Of a stretch of DNA of 64,000 bases, positions 38,959 to 51,159 are shown piece by piece. Both the position numbers and the translations under genes were made by a program. How positions within the stretch are numbered: the first letter of the stretch is position 1; every line of letters begins with the position of its first letter. Where the stretch lies: contig NZ_JAGP01000001.1 of assembly GCF_000526715.1 (NCBI RefSeq), positions 248,001 through 312,000 on the forward strand, written 5' to 3'. The notes below the pieces were generated by a model that was not told the origin of the DNA, did not search any database, and worked only from the letters and a program-made list of their open reading frames with translations. The stretch comes from Hydrogenovibrio kuenenii DSM 12350 (GTDB taxonomy: Bacteria; Pseudomonadota; Gammaproteobacteria; Thiomicrospirales; Thiomicrospiraceae).

Positions 38959-41900
38959 TGAAAGATTTATTAGGTTTTCTAAAAAAACAAAATGTATCGA
39001 ATGAGTTCGATGTCATCAAGGTATCACTTGCTTCTCCAGAGAAAATTCGTTCTTGGTCTTTTGGTGAAGTTAAAAAGCCAGAAACCATTAACTATAGAAC
39101 TTTTAAGCCTGAAAGAGATGGTTTGTTCTGTGCAAAAATCTTTGGGCCTATTCGCGATTACGAATGCTTGTGTGGTAAATACAAGCGTTTGAAGCACCGT
39201 GGTGTTATTTGTGAAAAATGTGGTGTAGAGGTTACGCAATCAAAAGTCCGTCGTGAACGAATGGGGCATATTGATTTGGCAACTTCAGTTGCGCACATTT
39301 GGTTCTTGAAATCATTGCCATCACGTATCGGTTTGATGCTTGATATGACATTGAAAGAAATCGAAGCGGTACTTTACTTTGAAGCTTTCATGGTTGTTGA
39401 TCCAGGTTTGACACCTCTTGAGCCATGGCAGTTATTGAATGAAGAAGAATATTTAGATGCGATGGATGAGTATGGTGATGAGTTTGAAGCACAAATGGGT
39501 GCGGAAGCCATCAAGAAAATGCTTCAATCTATCGATTTGGCTGCTGACGCAGCTAGACTTAGAGAGGAAATGGAAGCGACCAGTTCTGAAACTAAGCAAA
39601 AGAAAATTTCAAAACGTTTGAAGTTGATTGAGTCATTCTTGCAATCAGGTAACAAGCCTGAGTGGATGATTTTAGATGTATTGCCTGTGTTGCCTCCTGA
39701 GTTAAGACCGTTGGTACCTCTTGATGGTGGACGTTTTGCAACTTCAGATTTGAATGACCTGTATCGTCGTGTTATTAACCGTAACAACCGTTTGAAGCGT
39801 CTGTTAGATTTGATGGCTCCAGATATTATTGTTCGTAACGAAAAACGTATGCTTCAAGAGTCTGTAGATTCATTGTTGGATAATGGCCGTCGTGGTCGTG
39901 CTGTTACTGGTACGAACAAGCGTCAGTTAAAATCGCTTGCGGATATGATTAAAGGTAAGCAAGGTCGTTTTAGACAGAACTTGCTTGGAAAACGTGTTGA
40001 TTACTCAGGACGTTCAGTAATTGTGGTTGGTCCTACACTTAGACTACATCAATGTGGTTTACCTAAGAAAATGGCATTGGAATTATTTAAGCCATTTATT
40101 TTTAGTAAATTGCAAAAACGTGGTTTAGCGACCACTATTAAAGCTGCTAAGAAGATGGTAGATCAAGGGTTGCCGGAAGTATGGGATGTATTGGATGAAG
40201 TTATTCGTGAGCATCCTGTTTTGCTTAACCGTGCACCGACACTTCATAGGCTTGGTATTCAGGCATTTGAACCAGTGTTGATTGAGGGTAAAGCGATTAA
40301 CTTGCATCCGTTGGTGTGTTCGGCATTTAATGCTGACTTCGATGGTGACCAAATGGCGGTTCACGTACCGTTATCATTGGAAGCGCAGTTAGAAGCAAGA
40401 ACACTGATGATGTCTACGAATAACCTGTTATCACCTGCGAATGGTGAGCCGATTATTGTGCCATCGCAAGACGTTGTTCTAGGTCTTTATTACATTACGC
40501 GTGAAGCAATTAATGCGAAAGGTGAAGGTAAGGCTTTCTCAAACTGGTCTGAAGTTCAGCGAGCGCTAGATGCGAAAGCAGTTCATTTGCATACAAAAAT
40601 CAAGTTGAAGATTGAGCAAGTTGTTATTGATGATACTGGTGTTGAATCAGTTAAGAAAGGGATTATTGATACAACTGCTGGTCGTGCATTGCTATTGAGA
40701 ATTCTTCCAAAAGGCTTAAGTTTTGATTTACTGAACTTGAACTTGACGAAGAAAAACATCTCAAATGCTTTGAACGCCTGTTACCGTATTCTTGGTCCGA
40801 AAGAAACAGTTATTTTTGCTGACCAATTGATGTACGCAGGTTTTAAATGGTCAACGCTTGCAGGTTTATCATTCTGTTCTGACGATATGTTGATTCCTGA
40901 TGCGAAGACAGGAATTATTGCTAGAGCAGAAGCTCAGGTAGCCGAAATCCAGAACCAATTCTCTCAAGGTCTGGTAACTGAAGGTGAGCGTTATAACAAG
41001 GTTGTTGATATCTGGTCTCATACCAATGAATTGGTTACTAAATCAATGATGGAAGAGCTTGAGTATGAAACTGTTGTTGATGCAGACGGTAAAGAAGTTC
41101 AACAAACTTCATTTAACTCTGTTTATATGATGGCAGACTCTGGAGCTCGTGGTTCTGTAGCTCAAATGAGACAGCTAGGTGGGATGCGTGGTCTTATGGC
41201 GAAGCCAGATGGATCCATTATCGAAACACCGATTACAGCAAACTTCCGTGAAGGTCTAAACGTACTTCAGTACTTTATCTCGACACATGGTGCGCGTAAA
41301 GGTTTGGCAGATACGGCGCTAAAAACAGCTAACTCTGGTTATCTAACACGCCGTTTGGTTGATGTTGCTCAAGATGTGGTTGTTACAGAGAATGATTGTG
41401 GTACTGATGCAGGTATCATTATGACTTCACATGTTGAAGGTGGCGATGTTGTTGAGGAATTGAAAGATCGTATCCTAGGTCGTACTGTTGTTGAAGATGT
41501 AATTTCACCATCGGGTGAAGTGTTGGCAGAAAAAGATACAGTACTTGATGAGCGTTTAGTTAAGCTAATCGATGATTCAGGTATTGATGTGGTTAAAGTG
41601 CGCTCAACTATTACATGCGAAACTAAATTTGGTATTTGTAAGCAGTGTTATGGTCGTGATTTGGCTAGAGGGCATTTGGTAAACCTAGGTGAAGCAGTTG
41701 GTGTAATGGCTGCTCAATCAATTGGTGAGCCAGGAACTCAGTTAACGATGCGTACTTTCCATATCGGTGGTACTGCGTCAGCATCAGCAGCGCAGAGTCA
41801 AATTGAAGTAAAACACCGTGGTAAAGTTAAGTACGCTAACCTTAAGACGGTAACTAACACTGATAAGCAGTTAATCGTAACTTCTCGTTCAGGTGAAGTA

Positions 41901-43163
41901 TCTGTATTGGATGAAATGGGACGTGAAAAAGAGCGTTACAAAATCTCATATGGCTCTATGCTGAATGTAAAAGATGGCGATTCAGTAAATGCTGGAGAAG
42001 TGCTAGCAACATGGGATGCACATACGCACCCTGTTATTACTGAAGCGGAAGGTAAAGTTCAATTTGGTAACTTTGAAGGTACCGTTGAAGAGCATACTGA
42101 TGAGTTGACAGGTTTAACAACGCATGTTGTTAAAAGTGCAAAAGATCGCGCATTAGGATCTAAAGAAGCTAGACCTTATATTCAATTGGTTGATAAGAAA
42201 GGTGAGCCAACCTTCTTCCCAGGAACACAAACACCTGCGATGTATTACCTGCCGGAAAACTCGATCATCGTTGTTTCTAAAGATGATGAGATTGGTGCGG
42301 GTGATATTTTGGCAAGAATTCCTCAGGAATCTTCTAAGACAAAAGATATTACTGGTGGTTTACCACGAGTAGCAGACTTATTCGAGGCGCGTCAGCCTAA
42401 AGAGCCTGCGATTATGGCTGAAGTTTCTGGTGTTATTAGTTTTGGTAAAGAGACTAAAGGTAAGCAGCGTTTAATTATTAACCAAGATTCCGGTGAGCAG
42501 CATGAAGCCCTTATTCCTAAGTGGAGAACAGTAGATGTGTTTGAAGGTGAGCGTGTCGAAAAAGGGGATATTGTTGCTGATGGAAATCCAAACCCGCATG
42601 ATATTTTGAGACTGCTGGGTGTTGAAAAGTTGACGCAATATATTGTTGATGAAGTTCAAGATGTTTATCGCTTACAAGGTGTACGAATCAACGATAAGCA
42701 TATTGAGACAATTGTTCGTCAGATGTTGCGTAAAGTTGAAGTTGTTGCACCAGGTGATACGAACCTGATTCCGGGTGAGCAAGTTGAATATGCACGTGTA
42801 CTTGAAATGAATGAAAAAGCAAGAGAAGAAGGTAAGGTAGAAGCAACGTATCAGCGTGTGCTTCTGGGTATTACCAAGGCATCACTTGCAACAGAATCAT
42901 TCATCTCAGCGGCATCTTTCCAAGAGACAACTCGTGTATTAACCGAAGCCGCGGTTAGTGGTAAAGTTGATAAGCTTGTTGGCTTGAAAGAAAACGTTAT
43001 TGTTGGTCGATTAATTCCTGCGGGTACAGGCTTTGCCTATCACCAAGCAAGAAAAGAGGCCAGTGAAAAAACTCAGAGAGAGTTATCAGTATTTATGGAA
43101 ACAACAACAGAAGAGGTTGTTGAAGAAGTTGATATGGTAATTAATGAGTCTGAAGAAAGTTAA
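38958..43163 (+). CDS. rpoC: RNA polymerase beta-prime subunit
   Basis: 1401-aa catalytic subunit. N-terminal zinc site [20 protein letters not shown], the lid/rudder region, the Mg-binding [16 protein letters not shown], the bridge helix and trigger loop ([23 protein letters not shown]) and the second zinc site ([20 protein letters not shown]) are all present. Translationally coupled to rpoB. Confidence 0.98.
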   Translation: MKDLLGFLKKQNVSNEFDVIKVSLASPEKIRSWSFGEVKKPETINYRTFKPERDGLFCAKIFGPIRDYECLCGKYKRLKHRGVICEKCGVEVTQSKVRRERMGHIDLATSVAHIWFLKSLPSRIGLMLDMTLKEIEAVLYFEAFMVVDPGLTPLEPWQLLNEEEYLDAMDEYGDEFEAQMGAEAIKKMLQSIDLAADAARLREEMEATSSETKQKKISKRLKLIESFLQSGNKPEWMILDVLPVLPPELRPLVPLDGGRFATSDLNDLYRRVINRNNRLKRLLDLMAPDIIVRNEKRMLQESVDSLLDNGRRGRAVTGTNKRQLKSLADMIKGKQGRFRQNLLGKRVDYSGRSVIVVGPTLRLHQCGLPKKMALELFKPFIFSKLQKRGLATTIKAAKKMVDQGLPEVWDVLDEVIREHPVLLNRAPTLHRLGIQAFEPVLIEGKAINLHPLVCSAFNADFDGDQMAVHVPLSLEAQLEARTLMMSTNNLLSPANGEPIIVPSQDVVLGLYYITREAINAKGEGKAFSNWSEVQRALDAKAVHLHTKIKLKIEQVVIDDTGVESVKKGIIDTTAGRALLLRILPKGLSFDLLNLNLTKKNISNALNACYRILGPKETVIFADQLMYAGFKWSTLAGLSFCSDDMLIPDAKTGIIARAEAQVAEIQNQFSQGLVTEGERYNKVVDIWSHTNELVTKSMMEELEYETVVDADGKEVQQTSFNSVYMMADSGARGSVAQMRQLGGMRGLMAKPDGSIIETPITANFREGLNVLQYFISTHGARKGLADTALKTANSGYLTRRLVDVAQDVVVTENDCGTDAGIIMTSHVEGGDVVEELKDRILGRTVVEDVISPSGEVLAEKDTVLDERLVKLIDDSGIDVVKVRSTITCETKFGICKQCYGRDLARGHLVNLGEAVGVMAAQSIGEPGTQLTMRTFHIGGTASASAAQSQIEVKHRGKVKYANLKTVTNTDKQLIVTSRSGEVSVLDEMGREKERYKISYGSMLNVKDGDSVNAGEVLATWDAHTHPVITEAEGKVQFGNFEGTVEEHTDELTGLTTHVVKSAKDRALGSKEARPYIQLVDKKGEPTFFPGTQTPAMYYLPENSIIVVSKDDEIGAGDILARIPQESSKTKDITGGLPRVADLFEARQPKEPAIMAEVSGVISFGKETKGKQRLIINQDSGEQHEALIPKWRTVDVFEGERVEKGDIVADGNPNPHDILRLLGVEKLTQYIVDEVQDVYRLQGVRINDKHIETIVRQMLRKVEVVAPGDTNLIPGEQVEYARVLEMNEKAREEGKVEATYQRVLLGITKASLATESFISAASFQETTRVLTEAAVSGKVDKLVGLKENVIVGRLIPAGTGFAYHQARKEASEKTQRELSVFMETTTEEVVEEVDMVINESEES

Positions 43164-43206
43164 GTTTTGAGTTTATGAATATTTAAAACATTTCATAAAC
43201 TTATGC

Positions 43207-43235
43207 TTGACAATGAGGGTTTTGATCTCTAAAAT
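43207..43235 (+). promoter_or_regulatory. Promoter of the str operon (rpsL)
   Basis: Consensus TTGACA and TAAAAT 17 bases apart, in the rpoC-rpsL gap, with initiation expected near 43242. The following terminator-like hairpin would lie in the nascent leader. Confidence 0.75.
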
Positions 43236-43250
43236 CCTCAAACCTTATTA

Positions 43251-43277
43251 TGAGGGTGAAATACCCTCAATTTTTTT
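43251..43277 (+). terminator. Terminator/attenuator hairpin in the rpsL leader
   Basis: Seven-bp stem TGAGGGT / ACCCTCA with a GAAAT loop, then ATTTTTTTA. It can end rpoBC transcripts, but because it lies downstream of the str promoter it may also attenuate rpsL. An upstream TCCTCA (43235-43240) can pair with its 5' arm. Confidence 0.75.
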
Positions 43278-43311
43278 ATTACGAGCAAAGTCTTAAATGG
43301 AGTAAGAATTA

Positions 43312-43686
43312 ATGGCTACTATTAACCAGTTGGTGCGTAAGCCGCGTAAAGATAAGCCTAAAAAATCTAACGTTCCTGCGCTTGAAGCATGTCCTCAGCG
43401 TCGTGGTGTTTGTACGCGTGTTTATACAACAACCCCTAAGAAGCCTAACTCTGCCCTACGTAAAGTTGCACGTGTTCGCTTGACCAATGGATATGAAGTT
43501 TCTAGTTATATCGGTGGTGAAGGGCATAACCTGCAAGAGCACTCCGTGATCCTTATTCGCGGTGGTCGTGTAAAAGATTTACCTGGTGTACGTTATCATA
43601 CAGTTCGCGGATCACTTGATTGCGCTGGTGTTGATGGACGTAAACAAGGTCGTTCTAAGTACGGTGCGAAGCGTCCTAAGGGTTAA
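43312..43686 (+). CDS. rpsL: 30S ribosomal protein S12
   Basis: 124-aa decoding-site protein. The streptomycin-related Lys43 ([12 protein letters not shown]) and Lys88 ([13 protein letters not shown]) are the wild-type residues, predicting sensitivity at this locus. First gene of the str operon (rpsL-rpsG-fusA-tuf). Confidence 0.98.
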   Translation: MATINQLVRKPRKDKPKKSNVPALEACPQRRGVCTRVYTTTPKKPNSALRKVARVRLTNGYEVSSYIGGEGHNLQEHSVILIRGGRVKDLPGVRYHTVRGSLDCAGVDGRKQGRSKYGAKRPKG

Positions 43687-43744
43687 TTAATCCTTAACAT
43701 ATGTTTTGCAACTATAGTGTAAATTTATACCGGAAGAGTTAAGA

Positions 43745-44218
43745 ATGGCAAGAAGAAGAGAAATACCAAAAAGACAAGTGTTACCAGATCCTAAGTTTGG
43801 TGATACTACGTTAACTAAGTTCGTTAACATGATTATGGTTAGCGGTAAAAAAGCGGTTGCAGAAAAAATCGTTTATGACGCATTAGATGTTGTTGTTGAT
43901 CGTAAGAAAGGTGGCAACCAAGCTGCATTGTTGAAAGAAGCCTTGGAGAATGTTGGGCCAATGGTAGAGGTTAAATCTCGTCGTGTTGGTGGTGCAACTT
44001 ATCAGGTTCCTGTTGAAGTTCGTCCTGAAAGAAAGGTTGCGCTTGCAATGAGATGGCTTGTTGAAGCTGCGCGTAAGCGTAGTGAAAAAGGCATGATGTT
44101 GAGGCTTGCTGGCGAGTTAACAGATGCTCTTGAGAACAGAGGTTCTGCGATCAAGAAGAAAGAAGATACACATCGTATGGCAGAGGCGAACAAAGCCTTC
44201 TCTCATTTCCGTTGGTAA
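43745..44218 (+). CDS. rpsG: 30S ribosomal protein S7
   Basis: 157-aa head-domain assembly protein and, in E. coli, repressor of the str operon. Starts [30 protein letters not shown]; ends [22 protein letters not shown] ribosome site. Confidence 0.98.
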   Translation: MARRREIPKRQVLPDPKFGDTTLTKFVNMIMVSGKKAVAEKIVYDALDVVVDRKKGGNQAALLKEALENVGPMVEVKSRRVGGATYQVPVEVRPERKVALAMRWLVEAARKRSEKGMMLRLAGELTDALENRGSAIKKKEDTHRMAEANKAFSHFRW

Positions 44219-44279
44219 ATTCATTGGCTCTTTTATAGAGCCTTTATTGTTTTATAGAATAAATTAAAAGGTTAAAAAC

Positions 44280-46379
44280 GTGGCTCGTACAACCCCTTTA
44301 GCAGATTACCGCAATATTGGTATTATGGCGCACATTGATGCGGGTAAGACTACTACAACAGAGCGTATCCTGTATTACACAGGTGTTTCACATAAGATCG
44401 GTGAAGTACATGATGGTGCAGCAACGATGGATTGGATGGAGCAGGAGCAAGAGCGTGGTATTACCATTACTTCAGCTGCAACAACCTGTTTCTGGGATGG
44501 GATGGCGAAAAACTATCCAAAACACAGAATCAACATTATTGATACTCCAGGCCACGTTGACTTCACAATTGAAGTGGAACGTTCGCTACGTGTACTTGAT
44601 GGTGCAGTAACTTGTTTTTGTTCAGTTTCTGGTGTTGAACCGCAGTCTGAAACAGTGTGGCGCCAAGCGGATAAGTATGGTGTTCCGCGTATGGGGTTTG
44701 TAAATAAGATGGACCGTGCAGGTGCAAACTTCCTGAATGTTGTGCAGATGGTTGTTGATCGTTTGGGAGCTTATCCAGTACCTATGCAATTGCCGATTGG
44801 AGCTGAAGATTCCTTTAGAGGGATTGTTGATTTGGTCAAGATGCAGGCAATTTATTGGGAAGAAGAGAACATGGGTATGAAATTTACCTATGAAGATATT
44901 CCTGCAGAGATGGTGGACGAAGCCAACGAGTGGCGTGAAAAAATGGTGGAAGCTGCTGCTGAAGCTAATGATGAGCTGATGGATAAGTACCTTGAAGAAG
45001 GCGACTTAACAGAAGAAGAGATTAAGTTCGGTATTCGTAAGCGTTGTATCGATGTAGAAATCGTTCCAATGTTTTGTGGTTCAGCCTTTAAGAATAAAGG
45101 TGTACAGACTTTGTTGGATGCGGTTCTTGATTATATGCCTTCTCCGTTGGATGTTCCTGCAATCAAAGGTATTTTAGAAGATGGTACTGAAGCTGAGCGT
45201 AAGTCTTCAGATGATGAGCCGTTCTCTGCATTAGCGTTTAAGATTATGACTGACCCTTATGTGGGTACTCTGACTTTCTTCCGTGTCTATTCTGGTCAGT
45301 TGAGCGCGGGTAGTGCTGTGTACAACTCTGTTAAAGAGAAGCGTGAGCGTGTTGGGCGTTTGTTGCAAATGCACTCCAATTCTCGTGAAGAGATTAAGGA
45401 AGTGGCCACAGGGGATATTGCTTGTGCTGTAGGTCTGAAAGATACTACAACAGGTGATACGCTTTGTGATATGGATCACAAGATTATTCTAGAACGTATG
45501 GAATTCCCTGAGCCGGTAATCTCGATTGCTATTGAGCCGAAAACGAAGGCTGACCAAGAGAAGATGGGTATTGCGTTGCAGAAACTTGCGGCAGAAGATC
45601 CTTCTTTCCGTGTTCATACTGATGAAGAGACTAATCAGACGATTATCTCAGGTATGGGTGAGCTTCATTTGGATATCATTGTAGATCGTATGAAGCGTGA
45701 GTTCAGTGTTGAAGCTAACATCGGTGCGCCTCAGGTTTCTTACCGTGAAACCATTAAGAAGGCGGTTGAAGCTGAAGGGAAATTTGTTCGTCAGTCTGGT
45801 GGTCGTGGTCAGTATGGTCATGTTATGGTTCGTATGGAGCCACTAGAGCCAGGTTCAGGTTTTGAATTTGTTAACTCGACTGTTGGTGGTTCTGTTCCTC
45901 GTGAATATATCGGTGCTGTCGAAAAGGGCTGTAAAGCTCAGTTAGAGTCTGGTGTTATTGCTGGTTATCCTATAGTTGATGTTAAAGTTGACTTGTATGA
46001 TGGTTCTTATCATGATGTTGACTCGAACGAAATGGCATTTAGTGTTGCTGGCGGTATGGCGATTAAAGATGGTGTTGAAAAGGCATCTCCGGTTATTCTT
46101 GAGCCAATTATGGCGGTAGAAGTAACGACTCCCGAGGAGTATATGGGTGACGTTATTGGTGACTTGAATCGTCGTCGTGGTATGGTTTCGAGTATGGATG
46201 ATATTCCTACTGGTAAGTCAATTAAGGCAGAAGTACCACTTTCTGAAATGTTTGGTTATTCAAACCAGATGCGTTCATTGACTCAAGGTCGTGCCAACTA
46301 CAGTATGACTTTCTTGAAATACAATGATGCACCATCAAACATTCAAGAAGAAATTATCGCGAAAGCGAAAAAAGGTTAA
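44280..46379 (+). CDS. fusA: Elongation factor G
   Basis: 699-aa translocation GTPase. G1 [16 protein letters not shown]2 [12 protein letters not shown]3 DTPGHVDF, G4 NKMD, followed by domains II-V (for example [17 protein letters not shown] and [14 protein letters not shown]). The start is GTG, giving [12 protein letters not shown], the family N-terminus. Confidence 0.98.
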   Translation: MARTTPLADYRNIGIMAHIDAGKTTTTERILYYTGVSHKIGEVHDGAATMDWMEQEQERGITITSAATTCFWDGMAKNYPKHRINIIDTPGHVDFTIEVERSLRVLDGAVTCFCSVSGVEPQSETVWRQADKYGVPRMGFVNKMDRAGANFLNVVQMVVDRLGAYPVPMQLPIGAEDSFRGIVDLVKMQAIYWEEENMGMKFTYEDIPAEMVDEANEWREKMVEAAAEANDELMDKYLEEGDLTEEEIKFGIRKRCIDVEIVPMFCGSAFKNKGVQTLLDAVLDYMPSPLDVPAIKGILEDGTEAERKSSDDEPFSALAFKIMTDPYVGTLTFFRVYSGQLSAGSAVYNSVKEKRERVGRLLQMHSNSREEIKEVATGDIACAVGLKDTTTGDTLCDMDHKIILERMEFPEPVISIAIEPKTKADQEKMGIALQKLAAEDPSFRVHTDEETNQTIISGMGELHLDIIVDRMKREFSVEANIGAPQVSYRETIKKAVEAEGKFVRQSGGRGQYGHVMVRMEPLEPGSGFEFVNSTVGGSVPREYIGAVEKGCKAQLESGVIAGYPIVDVKVDLYDGSYHDVDSNEMAFSVAGGMAIKDGVEKASPVILEPIMAVEVTTPEEYMGDVIGDLNRRRGMVSSMDDIPTGKSIKAEVPLSEMFGYSNQMRSLTQGRANYSMTFLKYNDAPSNIQEEIIAKAKKG

Positions 46380-46409
46380 TTTTAATTTTAATTTAAAGGG
46401 CTTTGAGAA

Positions 46410-47594
46410 ATGGCAAAGGAAAAGTTTGAACGTAGTAAGCCGCACGTAAACGTTGGTACGATTGGTCACGTTGACCATGGTAAGACAACTCTTACAGCGG
46501 CCTTGACAATCGTACAAGGTAAGAAATTTGGTGGTGACGTAAAAGATTACGCTGCAATTGATAACGCACCAGAAGAGCGTGCACGTGGTATCACTATCTC
46601 TACAGCACACGTAGAATATGAATCAGAAACGCGTCACTATGCTCACGTAGACTGCCCAGGTCACGCCGACTATGTTAAAAACATGATCACTGGTGCGGCA
46701 CAGATGGACGGAGCAATCCTAGTATGTTCAGCAGCTGATGGCCCAATGCCACAGACTCGTGAGCACATCCTTCTGTCACGTCAGGTTGGTGTACCTTATA
46801 TCGTTGTTTTCCTAAACAAAGTTGATATGGTAGACGACGAAGAGTTGCTAGAATTGGTTGAAATGGAAGTTCGTGAACTTCTAGATATGTACGAATTCCC
46901 AGGTGACGATACACCTGTAATCATGGGTTCTGCATTAAAAGCAATCGAAGGTGACCCAGCGTACGAAGCAAAAATCGGTGATTTGGTTGACGCTTTAGAT
47001 ACATACATCCCAACGCCAGAGCGTGACACTGACAAGCCATTCCTAATGCCTGTAGAAGATATCTTCTCAATCCAAGGTCGTGGAACGGTAGCAACAGGTC
47101 GTGTAGAAACAGGTGTTGTTAAAGTTGGTGAAGAAATCGAAATCGTAGGTATTCGTCCAACAACAGTAACAACTGTAACTGGTGTAGAAATGTTCCGTAA
47201 GCTTCTAGACCAAGGTGAAGCTGGTGATAACGTTGGTATCCTATTGCGTGGTACTAAGCGTGAAGATATCGAACGTGGTCAAGTATTGGCTCACAAAGGT
47301 ACAGTAACACCACATACTAAGTTCGAAGCTGAAGTGTATGTGCTATCAAAAGATGAAGGTGGACGTCATACTCCATTCTTCAACGGTTACCGTCCACAGT
47401 TCTACTTCCGTACAACTGACGTAACAGGTGCATGTGAATTGCCAGCAGGAACAGAAATGGTAATGCCAGGTGATAACGTTCAGATGACAGTTGAGTTGAT
47501 CAACCCAATCGCAATGAACGAAGGTCTACGTTTCGCGATTCGTGAAGGTGGACGTACAGTTGGTGCAGGTGTTGTTGCTAAAATTATTGAATAA
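46410..47594 (+). CDS. tuf: Elongation factor Tu, copy 2
   Basis: 394 aa, protein identical to copy 1. By context this is tufA, the last gene of the str operon. Nucleotide identity with copy 1 starts exactly at the ATG and ends within five bases after the stop (shared TAATT), while both flanks are unrelated; only one silent position differs. Confidence 0.98.
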   Translation: MAKEKFERSKPHVNVGTIGHVDHGKTTLTAALTIVQGKKFGGDVKDYAAIDNAPEERARGITISTAHVEYESETRHYAHVDCPGHADYVKNMITGAAQMDGAILVCSAADGPMPQTREHILLSRQVGVPYIVVFLNKVDMVDDEELLELVEMEVRELLDMYEFPGDDTPVIMGSALKAIEGDPAYEAKIGDLVDALDTYIPTPERDTDKPFLMPVEDIFSIQGRGTVATGRVETGVVKVGEEIEIVGIRPTTVTTVTGVEMFRKLLDQGEAGDNVGILLRGTKREDIERGQVLAHKGTVTPHTKFEAEVYVLSKDEGGRHTPFFNGYRPQFYFRTTDVTGACELPAGTEMVMPGDNVQMTVELINPIAMNEGLRFAIREGGRTVGAGVVAKIIE

Positions 47595-47638
47595 TTTAAA
47601 GCAATATAAAATCTGAGGATAAGCAGTAAGAAAATTAA

Positions 47639-47667
47639 TTGTAAAATTAATTATTTACTGCTATAAT
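47639..47667 (+). promoter_or_regulatory. Promoter of the S10 operon
   Basis: TTGTAA and a perfect TATAAT with a 17-base spacer, then a C-rich discriminator (CCGCACCC), a pattern of stringently controlled promoters. Confidence 0.8.
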
Positions 47668-47682
47668 CCGCACCCTCTACTG

Positions 47683-47720
47683 AGCAGTGGTTTTTAATAA
47701 CCGCTGCTTTTCTTTTTTTT
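47683..47720 (+). terminator. Leader attenuator hairpin before rpsJ
   Basis: Ten-bp stem AGCAGTGGTT / AACCGCTGCT (one G-U) with a six-base loop and a long run TTTTCTTTTTTTT. It starts about ten bases after the predicted transcription start and ends 17 bases before the rpsJ ATG. It must be at least partly read through, so it is best read as an attenuator. Confidence 0.75.
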
Positions 47721-47737
47721 GTTATATGAGAATTGTT

Positions 47738-48049
47738 ATGGCGACTCAAAATATTCGTATTCGCTTAAAGGCGTTTGATCATCGTTTAATTGATCAGTCT
47801 GCACGTGAAATTACGGAAACAGCAAAGAGAACTGGCGCGCAAGTTCGTGGCCCAATTCCTATGCCGACTCGTAAAGAGCGTTTTACAGTATTGGTTTCTC
47901 CGCACGTAAATAAAGATGCTCGTGATCAGTACGAAATTCGTACTCACAAGCGTTTGTTAGATATCGTTGATCCAACTGATAAAACAGTTGATGCTTTGAT
48001 GAAGTTAGATCTAGCTGCTGGTGTGGATGTTCAATTGGAACTTCGTTAG
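47738..48049 (+). CDS. rpsJ: 30S ribosomal protein S10
   Basis: 103-aa 30S head protein, also the NusE antitermination partner. Starts [19 protein letters not shown], the family start; an in-frame upstream extension would cover the attenuator and is rejected. First gene of the S10 block. Confidence 0.98.
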   Translation: MATQNIRIRLKAFDHRLIDQSAREITETAKRTGAQVRGPIPMPTRKERFTVLVSPHVNKDARDQYEIRTHKRLLDIVDPTDKTVDALMKLDLAAGVDVQLELR

Positions 48050-48110
48050 TTCGAAGTGTAAGTTAATCATCAATCGAAATGATTAATGTAAATAATAATG
48101 AGGTAACGTT

Positions 48111-48749
48111 ATGAGTATAGGTGTTGTAGGTACCAAAATTGGTATGACTCGCATATTCAACGAAGACGGTGTATCTACTCCTGTAACGGTTGTAGAAGTT
48201 GCTCCTAATCGTATTACTCAAATCAAGAATGATGTTATTGATGGTTATAAAGCTATTCAAGTAACTATGGGTAAAAAGCATGCTGGTCGTGTTAGTAAGC
48301 CAGAAGCTGGACATTTTGCGAAAGCAAGTGTTGAGGCTGGTCTTGGTTTGTGGGAGTTCCGTTTTGAAGAAGATTCTGACATTGAAGGTTTAGAATTGGG
48401 TTCTGAAATTACTGTAGAGAAATTTGCAGATGTAACATGTGTTGATGTTACAGGAACAACAAAAGGTAAGGGTTTTGCTGGTGGTGTTAAGCGACACAAC
48501 TTTAAGATGCAAGACGCTACACATGGTAACTCATTGTCTCACCGTGCTCCAGGTTCTATTGGTCAAAACCAAACTCCTGGTCGTGTATTTAAGGGCAAGA
48601 AGATGGCCGGTCATATGGGCGATGTAAAGCAAACAACGCTTAACCTGGATTTGGTTAAAGTTGATGTTGAAAATTCATTGCTTTTGATCAAAGGTGCATT
48701 GCCTGGTGCGAAAGGCAGTACTGTAATCGTACGCAAAGCAATTAAGTAA
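48111..48749 (+). CDS. rplC: 50S ribosomal protein L3
   Basis: 212-aa early assembly protein near the peptidyl transferase centre. [12 protein letters not shown] at the start; the extended loop [32 protein letters not shown] holds the conserved Gln methylated by PrmB in E. coli. GAGGTAA ribosome site. Confidence 0.98.
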   Translation: MSIGVVGTKIGMTRIFNEDGVSTPVTVVEVAPNRITQIKNDVIDGYKAIQVTMGKKHAGRVSKPEAGHFAKASVEAGLGLWEFRFEEDSDIEGLELGSEITVEKFADVTCVDVTGTTKGKGFAGGVKRHNFKMQDATHGNSLSHRAPGSIGQNQTPGRVFKGKKMAGHMGDVKQTTLNLDLVKVDVENSLLLIKGALPGAKGSTVIVRKAIK

Positions 48750-48759
48750 GGTGGGCATG

Positions 48760-49380
48760 ATGGATTTGAAATTAATTGAATTATCAAGCGGAAAAGAATC
48801 AGGTGCTTTGAGCGTTTCTGATTCTGTTTTCGGTGTTGAGTTTAATCAGCCGCTTGTACATCAGGTAGTGACTGCATATATGGCTGGTGCTCGTTCAGGC
48901 ACAAAACAGCAAAAGAATCGTTCTGCAGTTAGTGGTGGTGGTGCTAAGCCATGGGCTCAAAAAGGTTCAGGTAGAGCGCGTGCAGGTACATCAAGAAGCC
49001 CTATTTGGGTTGGTGGTGGACGTGCGTTCCCTGGTCATAACCGTGATTTCTCTCAAAAAGTGAACAAGAAGATGTACCGTGGCGCAATGCGCTCAATCTT
49101 CTCAGAGTTGGCAAGAAGTGGTCGTTTGGTTGTGGTTGATGATTTTAAAGTTGATGCGCCAAAGACTAAAGAATTTAATGCTAAGCTAGCTTCTTTGAAA
49201 GTTAATGATGCTTTGATTGTGACTGAAGGTTTTGATGAGTATTTATATTTGTCATGTCGTAACCTTTATCATGCAGATGTGTGTGATGTCAGTTCATTGG
49301 ATCCTGTTAGCTTGGTTGGTTTTCAGTCAGTGGTAGTTACACAAGCAGCTGTTAAGCAGATTGAGGAGAATTTAGGATGA
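48760..49380 (+). CDS. rplD: 50S ribosomal protein L4
   Basis: 206-aa exit-tunnel protein; in E. coli it represses its own S10 operon at transcription and translation. Extended loop [20 protein letters not shown] is intact. Of three possible starts (GTG 48751, ATG 48757, ATG 48760) the last gives MDLKLIEL and the best spacing from AAGGTGG. Overlaps rplW by four bases. Confidence 0.95.
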   Translation: MDLKLIELSSGKESGALSVSDSVFGVEFNQPLVHQVVTAYMAGARSGTKQQKNRSAVSGGGAKPWAQKGSGRARAGTSRSPIWVGGGRAFPGHNRDFSQKVNKKMYRGAMRSIFSELARSGRLVVVDDFKVDAPKTKEFNAKLASLKVNDALIVTEGFDEYLYLSCRNLYHADVCDVSSLDPVSLVGFQSVVVTQAAVKQIEENLG

Positions 49381-49673
49381 GTCAAGAACGTTTACTAAAG
49401 GTATTGTTGGCTCCTCATGTTTCCGAGAAGTCTGCAATCTTAGCGGATACCGCTGAGCAATATATTTTTAGAGTGCTTCCAGATGCGACTAAGCCTGAAG
49501 TTAAAAAGGCAGTTGAAAGCTTGTTTGATGTAAAAGTTCAATCAGTGAACATGATTAACATCAAAGGTAAGAAAAAAGTTTTTAAAGGTCGTGTTGGTAA
49601 GCGAAACGATATCAAAAAGGCTGTTGTTCGCCTTGCGCCTGGTCAAGAGATTGACTTTGTTGGTGCGGAATAA
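49377..49673 (+). CDS. rplW: 50S ribosomal protein L23
   Basis: 98-aa tunnel-exit protein and docking site for trigger factor and [17 protein letters not shown] at the start and the hairpin region [19 protein letters not shown]. Start overlaps rplD (ATGA). Confidence 0.97.
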   Translation: MSQERLLKVLLAPHVSEKSAILADTAEQYIFRVLPDATKPEVKKAVESLFDVKVQSVNMINIKGKKKVFKGRVGKRNDIKKAVVRLAPGQEIDFVGAE

Positions 49674-49686
49674 GGAGGTTATTTAG

Positions 49687-50517
49687 ATGGCTATTATTAA
49701 GAAATCAAAACCGACTTCTCCTGGTCGTCGTTTCGTAGTCAATATTGTTGAACCAAACTTACATAAAGGTAAGCCACATTCAGCGTTATTGGAAAAGAAA
49801 TCAAAATCTGGTGGTCGTAATTCTAATGGTCGTATTACTGTTAGACATCAAGGTGGTGGGCATAAACAACATTATCGCTTAATCGATTTTAAGCGTAGTA
49901 AAGATGGTGTTCCTGCAACAGTTGAGCGTCTAGAATATGACCCAAACAGATCAGCTCATATCGCATTGCTAAAATATGCTGATGGTGAGCGTACATATAT
50001 TATCGCGCCAAAGAACGTGCAGGCTGGTGATGTGATTGAGTCGGGAGAAGCGGTAGCAATTAAAGCTGGTAACGCGCTTCCACTTCGTAACATTCCTGTT
50101 GGTACTGTTGTTCATGCTTTGGAAATGCGTCCAGGTAAGGGAGCTCAAATTGCTCGTAGTGCTGGTGCATCTGTTCAAATTGCTGGTCGTGATGGTGCTT
50201 ACGTTTTGGTTAAGCTTCGTTCTGGTGAGATGCGTAAAATTCTTGCAGAATGTCGCGCAACTATTGGTGAAGTAGGTAACTCTGAGCATGCGCTAAGAAA
50301 ACTAGGTAAAGCTGGTGCTACGCGCTGGAGAGGTGTTCGTCCGACTGTTCGCGGTGTTGCTATGAACCCTGTTGATCACCCGCATGGTGGTGGTGAAGGT
50401 CGTACATCTGGTGGTCGTAACCCTGTTACACCATGGGGTGTTCCTACCAAAGGTAAGAAAACTCGTAGTAATAAGCGTACTGATAATATGATCGTACGTC
50501 GTAGAAATAGTAAATAA
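49687..50517 (+). CDS. rplB: 50S ribosomal protein L2
   Basis: 276-aa protein needed for subunit joining and peptidyl transferase structure. C-terminal [21 protein letters not shown] carries the conserved His near the catalytic centre. AAGGAGG ribosome site. Confidence 0.98.
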   Translation: MAIIKKSKPTSPGRRFVVNIVEPNLHKGKPHSALLEKKSKSGGRNSNGRITVRHQGGGHKQHYRLIDFKRSKDGVPATVERLEYDPNRSAHIALLKYADGERTYIIAPKNVQAGDVIESGEAVAIKAGNALPLRNIPVGTVVHALEMRPGKGAQIARSAGASVQIAGRDGAYVLVKLRSGEMRKILAECRATIGEVGNSEHALRKLGKAGATRWRGVRPTVRGVAMNPVDHPHGGGEGRTSGGRNPVTPWGVPTKGKKTRSNKRTDNMIVRRRNSK

Positions 50518-50528
50518 GGAAGGACAGA

Positions 50529-50804
50529 ATGCCACGTTCAGTTAAAAAAGGACCTTTTGTAGATCATCACCTTGCAAAAAAGGTGACCGAGGCACAAGAA
50601 TCTGGTAACAAGCGTCCAATCAAAACATGGTCAAGAAGATCAGTTATTCTTCCTGATATGATTGGGCTAACAATTGCTGTCCATAATGGTAAAGAGCATA
50701 TTCCTGTATATGTTTCTGAAAACATGGTTGGACACAAGTTAGGTGAGTTTTCCATGACACGTACTTATCGTGGTCATGCAGCAGATAAGAAAGCGAAGAG
50801 ATAA
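50529..50804 (+). CDS. rpsS: 30S ribosomal protein S19
   Basis: 91-aa head protein contacting P-site tRNA and the A-site finger bridge; [18 protein letters not shown] and [20 protein letters not shown]. Tight spacing in the S10 block. Confidence 0.98.
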   Translation: MPRSVKKGPFVDHHLAKKVTEAQESGNKRPIKTWSRRSVILPDMIGLTIAVHNGKEHIPVYVSENMVGHKLGEFSMTRTYRGHAADKKAKR

Positions 50805-50815
50805 GGAGACAAGTA

Positions 50816-51148
50816 ATGCAAGTAAGTGCTAAACATAAGTTTGCCCGCATCTCTCCGCAGAAAGCACGTCTGGTTGCAGATCAGATTCGCGGTAAAGATG
50901 TTGAAACAGCTGTGAATATCCTAGCTTTTAGTGATAAAAAAGCAGCTGAACTGATGAGTAAAGTTTTAAATTCAGCAATAGCTAATGCCGAAAATAATGA
51001 AGGCGCGGATATTGATGAATTAAAAGTAACTTCTGCTTACGTTGACGAAGCTCCTATTATGAAAAGAATGAGAGCTAGAGCGAAAGGACGCGGAAACCGT
51101 ATCCTTAAACGCACAAGTCATATTACAGTTACTGTTGGCGATAAGTAA
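50816..51148 (+). CDS. rplV: 50S ribosomal protein L22
   Basis: 110-aa tunnel protein. [18 protein letters not shown] and the long beta-hairpin [20 protein letters not shown] that lines the exit tunnel. AAGGAG ribosome site. Confidence 0.98.
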   Translation: MQVSAKHKFARISPQKARLVADQIRGKDVETAVNILAFSDKKAAELMSKVLNSAIANAENNEGADIDELKVTSAYVDEAPIMKRMRARAKGRGNRILKRTSHITVTVGDK

Positions 51149-51159
51149 GGAGAGTCAGA

